Below are positions 1 to 14,000 of a stretch of 64,000 bases of DNA, one piece after another (position 1 is the stretch's first letter; every line of letters starts with the position of its first letter). The notes under the pieces were generated by a model, which made no database searches, was not told where the DNA came from, and saw nothing but the letters and a program-made list of their open reading frames with translations. The position numbers and the translations under genes are program-made. Origin of the DNA: Anas platyrhynchos (taxonomy: Eukaryota; Chordata; Aves; Anseriformes; Anatidae); contig NC_092602.1 of the NCBI RefSeq assembly GCF_047663525.1, forward strand, positions 11,219,501 through 11,283,500, in the 5' to 3' direction.

Positions 1-1843
1 TTTCACTAATTCTAGATTCCAAGGATTGTTTAGGTGATGATAAATTCTGTTGTCCCATGGAATTTCTTCCTTCTGCCCTCCCTAGTGGCTCAGCATGAAA
101 ATCCATTTTCAACTAATGAAGTTTTCTCAGAAAAAAACGATTGCCTAGAACTCACTGGTATAAACACGTACAATTTCATTGCTGCCATAGGGCCTCCAGG
201 GGAGTCAGTTCTGCAGCAGAAATGAAAATGGGAGAGATTCCAAAAGTAACCTAAATAAAATAGCAGAACACAAGGTGACTTTTCCTAGCTCTCAAGAAGC
301 TTTATGATGGTCAGATTAGTTCAATGTGTCTTACTGTTCTGGTGGGCAAGAAAGAAACTCTGATTGTATAATTAAATTGTGACTGCTGTGAATGAATACA
401 GGCAGAAAGCATTAATGACTTCTGAATTAAGAAAAAGTGATCTTAAACACTGTCATGTATTGATTCTTGTGATCTTAATTTCCCACTCACCTGTCTATTC
501 TAGAAGAGCTTGAGGACAGTGGTAAGAGGGACTGTGCTGGCTTTTCCATGTGGGACCCATTCAGGGTTATAATTGACATCTTTTCACTTTCAGTCTAGAA
601 TGTGCTATGGAAGCTCACAGCCCAAATATACAACTTTTGAGCCAACGTGATAAAAATAAGCTAACAACAAAAAATGGCAACATTTGCAGAAATAAAATCA
701 GTTAAAACCTAAAGCCCGCTGTGACCAGATGGACTCCAAAATGAATTCATGATGAAAGTAGTCAGATTTCTGTTTTCTTTACTGAAGTGTTCACAGTGGG
801 TATTCATATAGTTTCATAATCTGTAGATATTTTAGGCAGTATACAACAAGATTCACAGCATAGACACATGCTATGTCAGCATTGTAGCCTGAAATGATCT
901 TCATTAAATTGCCTCTGTCATTTTCTAATGTGCTTTGAGAAAGTTCTAAGCCATTTATTGTATATTGTAAATTTTTGGTAAATATATTATACAGACTTTA
1001 AAAATATAAAAATTGCTTTGTCATCACTGGAGAATTTTTAAAGATAGCATTACCACAAAACAAAGAACAAACAATTAATGTATTGATGTAATTGGTGTGT
1101 AGTATCTGCTCTGAACAACCCTGAAATAGGAAGGGCTTATTTCTCTGCACATGATCTTTCTGTGCACACCTAGAATAATCGCATTGAAGGCAGTGGATTT
1201 ACATGGTTATAAAACGGTGTAAAGGCTCTTGAAAGGTGTCTGTGGGTTGACTTCATTATAAATCTGTTAAAAGGGATGTGACTTCATAAGGTACTTTGAA
1301 CTTCTGATGGGGACAACTGGCTAGTTTGGGGTTCATAGCTATCAGTCAAGTTGTCCAGAACCTTGCTTGTGTCTTAGCCAGATATTGCTTAGTTTGGGGG
1401 ATCTGCTTGGTAAAAGAAAAAAAAAAAAGTATTTTTTTCATGAGGCCCTCTATTATTTAAGTAGATTCATTCAGCTTACATATAAATACAGAAATGTGGG
1501 AAGCCAGTATGGCATCTTCAAAATATTATAGGTTATGATAACTTTATTTTAACTGACTCCTTGTGCTAAGGATGACCAAAAAAAAAATCAGTGCTTCTGC
1601 TGCCAGCATATAAATAGCCTGTTTTTTATTGCTTTATATTCTCTCTTTGAATTCTATAACCTCTCAAGTAACTCTCTCCATTCATAAATATAGAAACCAC
1701 TTGGTCCTTATAAAGATTGTGTTTGTGAAGCTGCAGAACTAGCCTGCTGTGTTTTTACATGACAATGGTTTAGATATCTCTAAGAAAATGTATTTCCTTT
1801 CACTGTATGGATATTGTTCCCTGTCTCTCCCTTTCTTTACAAG
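1..1843 (+). other. ZDHHC8 intron, upstream part of the visible gene
   Basis: AT-rich intronic sequence ending in the polypyrimidine tract and acceptor at 1843. No exon, repeat family or RNA gene was recognised. Confidence 0.7.
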
Positions 1844-2016
1844 GATTTTGACCATCACTGCCCGTGGGTCAACAATTGCATAGGACGGAGGAACTACCGC
1901 TATTTTTTTCTCTTCTTGCTGTCCTTAAGTACGCACATGGTTGGAGTATTCACCTTTGGGCTGATCTTCGTATTAAACCATATGGAAAAGCTTGGAGCAG
2001 CTCACACCACCATTAC
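1844..2016 (+). CDS. ZDHHC8: ZDHHC8 exon with the catalytic DHHC motif
   Basis: The acceptor is ttacaag|GAT and the donor is ATTAC|gtatcc. The exon begins [12 protein letters not shown]; the catalytic cysteine codon is 1859-1861. It ends with membrane segment 3 and LGAAHTTI, leaving two bases of the next Thr codon. It corresponds to the exon of human ZDHHC8 that starts at the same DFDHHC point, probably exon 4. Confidence 0.95.
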
Positions 2017-5000
2017 GTATCCTTCTTCTTGGTTTTTGAAGACACAAGATGACCTTGAGGAAAATGTGAGAGTTGATATAAAGACTTGTGTTCCTGGAAC
2101 TGGTGCAGATTTACTCCTCTCCTGATTTGCATTGCTGTTCCCCTGTAAATGCCTTGCACAATTTTTCCTCTGTACCCATCTGACCTATGTAACCATTGAT
2201 TACCCCCAAAACTTTAGCCAACCTTTTGTCTGTCTGGTTTGCCAGGGCAAACCAGAAAAAAGATACAATGCCTCCCTGTATTTACTTCCAGCTGGTGTGA
2301 GTCTGCACTGCTGGGTACTGCTTACTGTATTTAAAACAGATAATACAGTAGAATTTGCCCTGGAGGCAGTTCCACTTTGTGCTAGTGTAATACACGAACC
2401 CCTGTCTCTGAGAGGTGTTACTCACACTGATAGTGCAGGGCAGAATAATCTTTACAAGACGGTTTGAGCAGGAATCAATAAGTTCACTTTATTTTTGAAC
2501 CATCTCAAGGATAAGGACCCTGTCTAGGAACAGATAGACTTAAGATAAAATTTAATTAGCCTAACTAGGGGTGAGGAACATGCTCCCTATTTCCAAGATT
2601 TTTTCTCTTTTTCCTCTCCCTGTTTTTCATGACCTCTTTTTCCCTTCACTCACTCCAGTTTCTTTAACTCCTGGATACAGAATGGCTGTCATGTGTGTGG
2701 CTGGATTATTCTTTATTCCAGTCATTGGTCTCACTGGTTTTCATATTGTTCTAGTGGCCCGAGGGCGCACAACCAATGAACAGGTAAGAAACAGACCTTT
2801 CTCTGTGTTTGTTGCTAAAATGTTGATTTGGGAAGGAAGGTCAGCTTGGTTAAACAAAAAAATAAAAATAAATAAATAAATAAATAGACCCATATCTTAA
2901 CAGTAACACTTTTATTGGAACTTTTATGGGAAGCTAACTTTATGACTCAGACTGAACAAATCATGAGACTGAATAAAAGAAAGAAAGGAAAAGATTAAAT
3001 CATATTTTTGCCCTGTCTCCTGGTATTTTGAACTCCCCCAGCAAACCCACAGTGCACATAACAAGGCCTGAGCTAGCTCTTTGTCTCACTCTCTTTGTCT
3101 CTCTTGTTCTTGTGTATGCACACACACATGCACAGAGGCCAGTGGACCTAACTTGTTTTCCTTCTCCAAATAAAGTGCCAGCACAGCATCTTGTGCCAAA
3201 AAGCCTGTGAAACTTCAGTTCCCTTGCAGTTACTCACGTGTATATAATACACAGCCGCTATGTGGGTGATCCAGACCGATACGCATGCACACGTGAATAG
3301 CATGAAACAGATGACAGAGATCTAGTCATGGGATTGATAACATGTCCCTGCCACTTGTAAGGGGTAGCTCAGTTACAAAGCGTGACGCTGGGGCATGCAG
3401 CGTGCCAGTAAGCTGCACACAGTCCTGTCAGCTTTCTGCCCAAGGCTGATCAATTGTGGATATCCCAATGCTTTACCCTTTACAGCTCCAAAGTTGTGCT
3501 CATACACCTGTTTTTTTGTTGTTGTTGGATTTTGGTTGGTTGGTTGCTTTTTTTTGTTTGTTTGTTTTTTTTGGTTGGTTGATTAATGTTTCTCGCCACC
3601 ACCACCTCCTCCTCACAATTTTCACTGTTTTTGCACGTGTTTATGCTGCTTTTGCATCTATGGACTCTCTAGCCCGTGTAGAGTAGCGTGCTGTTCTGGC
3701 TCTTGCAGGTTGATGGCCTAGTACTTATGTAGCTTGTATAGCTGCTGCGCAGGCTGTAAGAGTTGAAGACATCTGCCTGAGTCTAGGCCTTTGTAAACTG
3801 AGATGAGGTTGTCTCCTATCCCACAATAGACAATAAAACCTTTTATCCATGAATAGTGTGAGAAGTTCACATAAGCAAAGATCTGAAGTCATCCTGAATT
3901 GTTGCCTAACATGGCCTTTGAACAAAGCAGGCTTACTGTAGCTGTAAATCTTTAAATGCTTTTCTCTGCCCATCTTAGTCTTTCTTGGAGTCAGCTGCTC
4001 TTCATTCTAAAATTGATTCTGGCCAAGTATTAAGTTTGATAGTGCTAACAACAGTGGCATGAAACCCAGGGCATTTTAGTCTTCTAGCCCAAATCATGTT
4101 GTTTTAGGCTTATATCTGTGCAGGAATTAAAATTGTCCCTGAAAATTCTAGGCTGAGAAGGAAGGAGAAATTTAATTAAATAAATATATATATATATATA
4201 ATTCTTGTATTTCTGGCTACACTGACATTTAGATAGGTTGAGAATTTTGCATTTAACTAGATTGAAATAACTATTGGAAAAAGCATCCTATCCAGCTTTG
4301 GTTTCCTGAGCTACCAAACCACTAGAGATTAACTCATCTTCTTGTGCCATTTTCTGAAAATCAAATATAATGTTGTCTTAATTTCTGCCTAGTCATGTGT
4401 ACTGCATAGCTGGAACTGGAGGGTGGTTGTTCCCAGCCTTCAGGTGCCTTTCACAGGAGGCATATCTAAGTCATTAGGACACCAAACCAGGAGCAATAGA
4501 TAAGAGATTTGCTTTGCCATTGCTTTAAAACATTCACTTTTCTCCTGCAGTCTTAGTATTGATTCTGTTTTCTCAGACTGTTAGTTATCTGCTGTCAGGT
4601 CCCCAGTTAATATATGCTCACCTACACTTGTCCTCTTTTCTGATTACATTTTATAGGCCAGTGGTGCAGACATTGTGGTGTTCTAGTGTACGTTTTTGGT
4701 ATTTATTCCTTTTGCGGTTTGTAGGTTTTGAGCATTCATAGTAGACAGACTGTGACTTACGAGTGCATAGTGGCTGAATTTAGATTCTTGTGAGCTTTCT
4801 GAATGCCTCTGAAAGTCTTTAATGGAATCAAAACAACCAACATCTGCTCGTAGCCTGGTATTTTTAGTTTCTGAACAGTTAATAACTACCCTTTCTTCTG
4901 AGACTGCTTTCTCTCTGTATCTCAAACTACTTTAGAAACCAAATTGATATAATTAGTAATGTAATCTGTGAGTTAGAGAAATTTTATTTCCATGTTGTGT

Positions 5001-8000
5001 TTGAGAAACTGGACAGAGAGAGATGAAGTTGCCTTGCCAGCATCTGGCAGCAAGTCAGCTTAAGCCCAGGAATGAATGTAGATCTGCCAAATGTCCCAGG
5101 TCCATGCTTTAGTCATCATGTTACTCTTCCAGCACTCAGAACTTCCAACATTTCTCTCTTGGCCTTTTAAAGAGTTTTATGGAATATCAAAGAGGCCAGC
5201 ATAATATACTGCAAAATCATTTAATCGTTGGTATTTTATGTGCAAGTAATTAAAGTATTTCTGGTACTCTTTAAACTTGGTGCTAGATCAGGACTATGAG
5301 TTGATTAAAATGCATTACTTGCAAAAAGCAAGAGTAATGCTTTTAACGGCAACCACTATTAATCTCTCTGGCTTTATTGGTATTTATCCCCATATGGTTA
5401 CTTTCAAGTATCTGCCCGTTGAGTACATACCCTTTATAATGCTTGTGAAGCTTTGAATATATCCTGCCAGTCTAATGAGATTTGACTTTTATTAAAGTAG
5501 CTAATTTCCAAGCAAGCATTGTAATCACCAGGGACTTCCTGGCACCCTCCCACATAAGGCAGTGGTTCATACTGATTGCTGCTAGGGATAGGATGCTGTT
5601 TTAGGGGAAACATTGATCTCATCCATCATGGAAAATGAAGAATTGACACTTCTTTTGTTTGGAGGGGACTTGCCAGGGTAGAGGAGTGGAGGTGACCAGG
5701 GAAGGAAAGGGACAAAAACATGAAGTCAGGCTGACAGCAGGCACAACTCATGTAGAAACAGCATTGGGAGGTGAACCTGACAGCTTGGATATATACTGTG
5801 CTCGCAGTGTTTTGGGAAAGGGATCTTTTGTTGGTGTGCATGCTGGCTAGAAGTGGCCATTGCAGGTGGTGTGTTACAGAAGGAGGGAAAAGGAGCAACA
5901 TTCAAAGTAAAATGGTCTGTTTGGGAAGGACACTAGTGTTAGAACAAGGTATACTGGTCCCTGGCATTCTGAGGGCTGGATGATGAGTATTATTTAACAA
6001 GAAGTTTGAGCTCTGTCCTGAATATGTTTCCAGGTGACAGGTAAATTTCGAGGAGGAGTGAATCCTTTTACCCGAGGATGCTGTGGAAATGTGGAACATG
6101 TGCTCTGCAGCCCTTTGGCTCCCAGGTAAGAGAAATGCTCTCAACTGGGAATAAGTGAGATGGATGAGTTGTTGGGACAAAGGGAAAAAGTATGCATTGT
6201 TGGGCTCACAAGTGAAAGACAATTAATGAAATAAAAGGGAAGTAAAGTAAAACTCTCCAGAAGTCTCTGCGGTAGCTGCTTCACTGTTGCATGGCTGTAA
6301 CCTATCAAAGCAGTTGCTTTCTTCATGTAATTCTTAATCCTCATCCCAGAAATTACTTGGAATGAGCAAATCAGATTATATTAAGAGCTGATAGCTTTGT
6401 CTCACCAACTTGTTCATCCAGTGAATTTCAGTAACAAATTTCAGTATGTTAATCTTATTTCCAAAATGACTTTTTGCATTGTCCGAGTATAGGTGAGGAA
6501 TTCTAGTCCACTAGAAAGAAAGAACGATTCTAAAATTGGTCTTTCCCCTTGAGACTTGAATCTAATTTAAGGCAGCTGTGGTTTTCAATCTCACTGGCAC
6601 TTTCATTATCATAAAACAGATTTTCAACCAGGTCTACATTATGGAACTTAGCATTTTATTTATGGCTTTCTATTTTTGAGGAAATAGATTTATCCCTTCA
6701 CATCCTGAAATCAAGATTTTAATGCAATAGATAGATGGAGTATAAATATCCTAGATGCTGAGCTTTCCAGTCTGTATACACGTTAATTACAAGAAGACTT
6801 AATTGAGCTTTTTCAGGGTGCTGAGAAATCCCAGGCACCACTACCACTATGTGTCTTTTTAATTTATTTTATTTTGCTGTGCAACGGATAAGTTCTAAAT
6901 GTCTGTTACTTGTATTAAAGTGAAGACACTGCTTCTCAAACTTACCAAAACTTAAAAATCGGGTCAAGATATTTTAAGAGAGCTTGATATTACAAGTTGG
7001 GATATACTCAAGTTAAGAGAGGTGTGGGCGTAATGTCATCATTGCTATTCTCAGACTTCTAGAAAGCAGTATTTTTCTGTTTTGTGAAGACCTGTTCAAA
7101 TTGTCCTGTATATTGTGAGTCACTGAGCCATCATTACCAGGATGTCCTGTTCACTAGATAAAACAGAGAAAGCCTGTGTGTGTATTTTGGTAGTTGTGCA
7201 TGGTACAACCACTGCTGAACTGCACTCAGAATTATAGTCCACGGGAAATAAATTAACTGTCTAACATCAGCCATTTCCCTTCAGATTTGTTGCTTGCTAT
7301 AGGCCTGTCTGTTTCTTTTTCCTCCATTTATTTGAACACTCTAAACATGCTACAGAAACAAGTCACTATGTGGTAAGCTAGAACTGACAACACATCATCT
7401 TCTCCATGTTAATTCCCCATGTGCTGGGTCTTATTCCCCCAGTCTCCACCTTCCACCGCAGGGAAGCTGTTTCATGTTAACTAGGTAAGCTCTAGTAAAT
7501 CAATTCCATTGGTGGTAGGCCTCTCTTTCTGTCTTCACATGAACTGTGCAACTGTGTTCTTGTCCGTCAGTGCTTCAAAATTTGCTTTTCTCTTTTGTTT
7601 TTAATGCATCCTCTCCTTTTGCTCACTAAAAACCTTTTTTATTGCTTTTTAATTATTACCTGGGCTGACATCCATTGAAATAAATGGAGCTTGCTTATGT
7701 AGATTCTACCACATCCTTAAATCACACCCTGGAAGTAGGAAGATTTTCTTGTCTCTATGCCTAGTTGTTAGGTTGTAGTTTACTTTAATGATGACTGTTG
7801 AACAATTAATCAGGTATATAGTCGAGCCCAAGAAGAAGCAAGCTGTGAGCGTGAAGCCTCCATTCCTCAGACCTGATTTATCTGAACGACAAATCACAGT
7901 GAAGATCAGTGACAATGGGATCCAAGCCAACCTTAACCGGAGCAAGGTAAGGTAGCCTTCAAGCACTTCTTTTGAAGAGCATTTCTTAAATGTTATCAAG

Positions 8001-11000
8001 CCTGGAAATAACTTTATCATTGAAAATCTTCTTGAGATAATGCATCTCTTGGAGAAACAGGCAGAGATTGAGTCCTTGTCTTACGCTTTATCTTCTGAAA
8101 GTAACACAGATTTGATAACTGGAGCCTTTGATCCAGCAACAGCCCTCTGGGCATCTTTTGGAAGAGGCTGTTGTTCTCTGCAATAGTTAATTACTTTATG
8201 TCCCAAGACTTGGCACCTCCTGGTGTTCAAATTAATTTTAACTAACTTGCTGTGTTGTGGGAACCAGGTCAGTTGTTCTACTTTGAGGAAAGTCACAAGC
8301 TTCCAGACTGCAGGAAGGTTTGTGTCCAGTGAAGAATACTGTGTCAGAAGTTGAGTTCTCCACTCTCCTCTTGTTTGTTAATTTTTTCCTGACATGAAAT
8401 CTAAATAAGGATTATAAAAAAGTAGTGGATTCATTAGAAGCCACTTTGTAAGATTTTTGTGGTAGACAGTTACTTGCTGAGAGCTACCTGGAAAGTTGCT
8501 GGAAAATGCTAGAAAACACAACTGTATTCTACCACATATTAACTAACAACCAGATTTTAGTGAAAGGTGTCCCTGCCCGTGGCAGCGTGATTGGAATTAG
8601 ATGATCTTTAAGGTCCTTTCGAGTCCAAACCATTCTATAATTCTGTGATAACTACATAATTCTATGATTACTGTGATGGTAATGTTATTTAGCGTGCCAA
8701 GTAGACTAAGATAATGCATTTAAAATTATACTGGCTTGTGATGACAGTGCTAATTTCATATATGACAGCTCTTGTCCGCAGTGAATGCTCAATTATATTT
8801 GTTGTTACAGGTAGTTCTCATTCTCTGGTAACTCCAGCACTCTGACACATGCTGTTATCTAACCAAGTTGCGGTAACGATTGATTCTTTGGTCATTTTCA
8901 GTCTAAAATTAGCCTGGAAGGTCTGGAGGATAAAAGTATGGATGTGCAGCCACCTCTCCCACCCAAAGGAGATCAAAGCAAGTACTCTGAGCTAAAAGGG
9001 CAGCTGGGAACCTGCGAAGGTTAGTTGCATGATCCGAGTTTTATTTCTAATAATATGAAAACATTTTAGCCTCTTTAAAAGGTTTCTGGTATTCTCTCAA
9101 AACAGTAATGGGATCTGGGTGAAGGGTTTTATTTTTACAAGAGTTCTGAGCCAGAGGAATAAACAGCAGGAAGGAGGAAGAAAAGTTGACCTGAAGTGGC
9201 TCATTCAAGCCTAGGCTGGATATTTCTTTTCATTTTGGAGAGTTTTTAAACCCTTTTAAACTCATTAATTTTTCAATCAGTTTTAAAATGAAAAATCTCA
9301 TTTTGAAATAAGGAATCAGATGAAATGCTTAGACATTGCAAACAATTATTCCATTTATGAAAAGATTAATTTAAAGCTCTGAGACTTTAAGAAATAATTT
9401 AATGATTTAATAAAAAATAATTTAAGAAATCTTTTTTTTTTGGACAGAACTATTTGTTGAATTCAACCCAAATAACCAGTAATTTGAAATATGGCAAAAT
9501 TACTACTCACCAAAATATGTCATTTCACATTAATGTATTATATTTTCTTCTTCTCTTTAGATTGTTGATCTGGCCACAGGCACTGTTATTTCCTCATGGG
9601 GCCTTGTTGATTTTGGTGGAATTATACACAAAATACTGCAAGTCCTGTTCTTTCCAGCACAGAGCTCAGTTTGCAGAGGACCATGGATAACAAGCACTCA
9701 GGGATCATAGTATGCTGTCCATACATTCTAACACTAAGTTGTTTGTTGCTTTTCTTCTTCTCCAGAAGGTGGCCTTTCACCCAAATTGATCAGCCCTCCT
9801 ACACCTGCCATGTACAAGTATCGTCCAGCTTTCAGCAACAATCCCAAAGTCCACTACCATGCTGCAGCTGAGCAGGTGAGTGAACTGCAGTAGCCTGGGA
9901 GAATCTGTTCCCAATTAATACCAGACAACTTGGAGCTGAGGAAAAATTTACCCCAGGGCTGTTGTGAATGTCAAAGCGTAAATACAAATAACAACATTAG
10001 GCATTGGTGTGTGATAGTGTAGATTTTCATTATGCTTCTTTTGAAAACATGTCTGCTTTTGCATCATTCCTTTGTTGAGCTTGACACATGTGCCCTGCTG
10101 CCAAGGGTGCATGGCTGCTTGGCCAGTGTCTCAGCCTGATCCTGAGATGCTGAGAAGTGTCACCTCCCATTGGCTTCTCCTGACATAGATGCCAGTTCCC
10201 ATTTGCTTCAGTGGAAGCTGGGCATGCTTAGCGCTTTTCTGCATCACATCCTTTAGACGACAGACAACATTCTCAGTGATTCCTTAGCATGTCAGCTGGC
10301 AAAACATAAAAAACATGTAAGCTTCCCAAGAGATATTTTAGTTAAATTAATGGGAAATTATTTATGTTTGACCTGTTTTAGCACCTTGTGAGAGCATTTG
10401 GATTATATATTGGAGGAAAAAAACTTCCAGCACTTCACTTCTTTTCTTCCTATCAAGAAAACCGAGGTTCAGACCGTTAGAGAGCCTTTTCCTTGGCATG
10501 AATGTTGCCTGTTTTCTCTTTGTCTTAGAAACTTTGAAACAGTTCACAGTGTTTTCTTTGGAAGAACAGTACAAAACTAAACTCATTGCTAATAGGCTTG
10601 TTTTTTTCACTTATTTCTCATGAACACGTTGCAAGGTCCCCCTCCAGGACCAGAGAAGAGTAGTTTGAAAATCACTGATACAGCTTTCACTATGCATCCA
10701 AATCTTTATATACCAGTGAAGATACTCTAAGCACACACAAACGCAATATAGATCCAGGATAGGTTCTGATTAAGTCAGGAGACTGGGTGGTGTTATGAAT
10801 TGAGAACAGAGTACAGCGTCTTCACTCTGAGGGTTGCTGTTTCAATCTCAGCCTAAAAAGGTGCTGTTACTAGAGGCTGACTGGTGTACATTCAAAGAGC
10901 TTTGTAGAATTGTACAATTTTCAAGTAGTCACAACTTTCTTAGTCAAGTGGGAATATCATAAAAATGAGTTCACTTGGCAATCTGAGAGGATTACATGTA

Positions 11001-14000
11001 TTTGTGTGCCAAGCCATATCTAAGTATAACGTGCAGAGAGAAAGAGAGTAGTTTGTGTGAGGAATATCATGTTGTCTCTTCTCTATCAGTTCTTCAGCCT
11101 GTCAATGTAACTCTGCTTTTGAGCAGTAAAAGCTGTTAGGAAAGGGGGATCGGATCACAAGGATAAGTAGCACAAATACACTTACAAGCTACGTCATTTC
11201 TTTTTCCTCCTCCTTTACAGGCTGTCACTTGGTCTCCTTTTTCCAGAGAAGGCCAAATTTAGCACCATGCTCTAGAATACAGTCAGCTGTTTTACGTATT
11301 TCCCTATCTTCTAGGTTAAAGACCAAAAAATTAAGAAAAATTTGGAATAGAACAGATTTTTGCTAGTTATGCTATTTTGTTAATTTGCCTTGAAAAAAAA
11401 TAGATAAAGAAGAAAGTGCATTGTATGCATTTCTGCTTAAATACGTGGCTGATAATCATTCTCTGTAGAGACAGTGTGGCCAATTTATTATGCATTATGG
11501 CAAACTTAAAGAAGTTTGCCTTAAAGAAGAAGCAACAGTTATTTGCTTAGCACAGAATGGCCTTTTAAGTGAACAGAACTGCAAGCAGTCTTTCACGGAG
11601 TGAAAACAAAGGGAAGTTTTATCTGTTTCGAATGCAAGTAAATAAATTATGGCCTATGTTTCCTTCTCTGAGGTTGCTAATCTCTCCTACGCAGGCGGTA
11701 AAAAAGAGAAGATTGCTTCATTTTGTTGTCTAAATCATGGGAAGGAGCCTTTCTGCTTTAATTAATCTCAGATGCTTAATTTTGAAGACCTATGACCTGA
11801 AATTCAGAATTATTGAACATCATAGCTCTGAGTAAAGTGGTTAAGAGTGTGCTGGTCCCCAGTGTGTTGAAATGAAACCTAAGATATGACTGACTCAGCA
11901 CTCAAAAGCAGACATCCCTCAACTCACAAGCTATTTCTAGAAAAGTTGAAGCAAAGTGCTTTTCCAAGGGCAGTATTATCTGATTACAATCTGATTTACC
12001 TTAACAGAGTTCAGTTTAGAAGTTCTCTCATTGTGCCTGTGTATTGATTTACTTATTAGTCAATATTATTTAACGCTTACTATGACTGACTCCTTGCTTC
12101 TGAGGTGCTTATCCATATGCTGAGCAGGAGTTAGGAGATTCCATATAATGAACCTTTGTCATAGCTAGGCTGCATGTCTGTGAGAAGACATCCGTGTTTT
12201 TTTTTGTCCTGTGCACTCCCATGGAGAGTAAACCTGTACATATGCGTTATAGCCTTCTGTTTCTCATACTCACCTCTATTTTAGATCACCATGCAGGAGG
12301 GACACAGTCAAGGGGCTCTGATTGAAGAGGATGGCGGGAGCCTTGACTACCAGTCTGAACCAAGCCTGGACATCCCCAGCTACCGAAAGAGCTCCCTTCA
12401 CAAGACCTATCAGTCTTCCCCACTCCAGATAGATTCCTTTGCCATCAATTCACGATCCCTGAGCCTGAAGTCTGCTGGCAGGAGAGGGACAGACAAAGTG
12501 CCCCTTCATCCAATAAAGTCTGAAGGGGCGACTTCCACCCCTTACAAAAGCATCTTTTCTCCCAATTCTCTGTCAAACAGAAATGGGAGTCTTTCATATG
12601 ACAGTTTGCTAAACCCCATGTCGCCCTCGGGGAGGAAGTGCATTGCCCATTCTGCAGTCAGCTCTGTCGGGTACCACTCACCATATTTATCAGCCAAAAT
12701 GTGCCATCTCCGGGGGAGTGAGCTGCAACGCCAGCCACCTCAGAGCTTCAGCCCAGTGCTGGGGGGCCCAGCTCCACATCAGCGAGACCCCTCTCCAGTC
12801 CGCTATGACAACCTTTCCAAAACCATTATGGCATCCATCCAGGAGAGGAAGGAGATGGAAGAGAGGGAGAAGCTCCTCCACTCACACCCTGATTCAGTGT
12901 TTGCAGACTCAGGTGTCTATGACACCCCTAGCTCTTACAGCCTTCAGCAAGTCAGCACGCTCTCTGAAGACCCACGCAGCATGGCGATGAGGTATGGATC
13001 TAGAGACAATCTGATGGCTGCTACCAGTTTTAGCACAAGGAACCCTATACTGCAGTCCTCAGTGTCTTCACTCTCAAGTGCAATGACAAGAGCACCAAGG
13101 ACTTCCACAACCTCTCTTCAAGCTGATTTAGCCAATAACAATGTCCAGTCCCATCAAGCACTACAGGGCAGGGTGAGCAATGGCTCCTACAAATCACCAG
13201 GCCACCAGGTCCCATCGTCCCCCACAGGGATGCCTAGGTCACCCTCTTATGGAGGCCCGAAAGCTGTCTCGTTTGTAAACACTGTGGAAATTACAGAGGT
13301 GCAATCAGTGGGAGCACAAAGGTACGTACTGCTTTCAGAGCTGCCGAGCAATGACAGCCTGCTTGCAACTGAGCACAGACATTTTCCAGGCGGCACAGCC
13401 CAGGTTACTTGTTCACTGTAGGCCAGTAAGGGTGGGACATTTGTGGGAGCTCTTCAGTTCGGTGACACCACAGAGCAACCACGTCATGACAAAACGTTTG
13501 TTGTAACTCGGACTAGAGGTTAAGTTGTAAAATTCATAGTGGTTTAATGTCTTAGCTGAACTGGATAATTATTTGCAAGATACAGGGCAAATTATCCCTG
13601 CTGTTACACACAAAAGGGTGGAGCTGTTTTAGTTTGCAGCCTAAACAGAGGCTGGACCCAGCGATTGCCTGGACACAGAAGCAAAGGTAGGATCATGGCA
13701 CATGCGAGTGTACCCTACACTGAGGGACACGGTGGCTTAGGCAAGTCCTGGGAACTGTGCTTGTCATAGAGAGCTGCATATTTAGCTGTGACGACTGCCC
13801 CATAATGCAGAACTGGTGATAAAAGCAGAGGCCATCTTTCGGTCGTCTTCCTTACTGTAAGAAAATGGGGAGCAAAGTGGTGTCTGAGCAAGATCTTCAG
13901 CTGCAGGTTCTCCATGCACTCTTCCTTCTGGAGACCTTGGAAAGGAAAGTCTGAGAAGCGCCATGTGATCCAGCTGAGGTTGCAGTATTTCAGCCAAGTG

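Larger units (their letters stand above)
2784..6033 (+). other. ZDHHC8 intron of 3.25 kb
   Basis: It holds an AAAT-type simple repeat (2856-2886), T/G-rich low-complexity sequence (3511-3583) and an AT dinucleotide run (4184-4200). Small open frames have no recognisable relatives. Confidence 0.7.
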
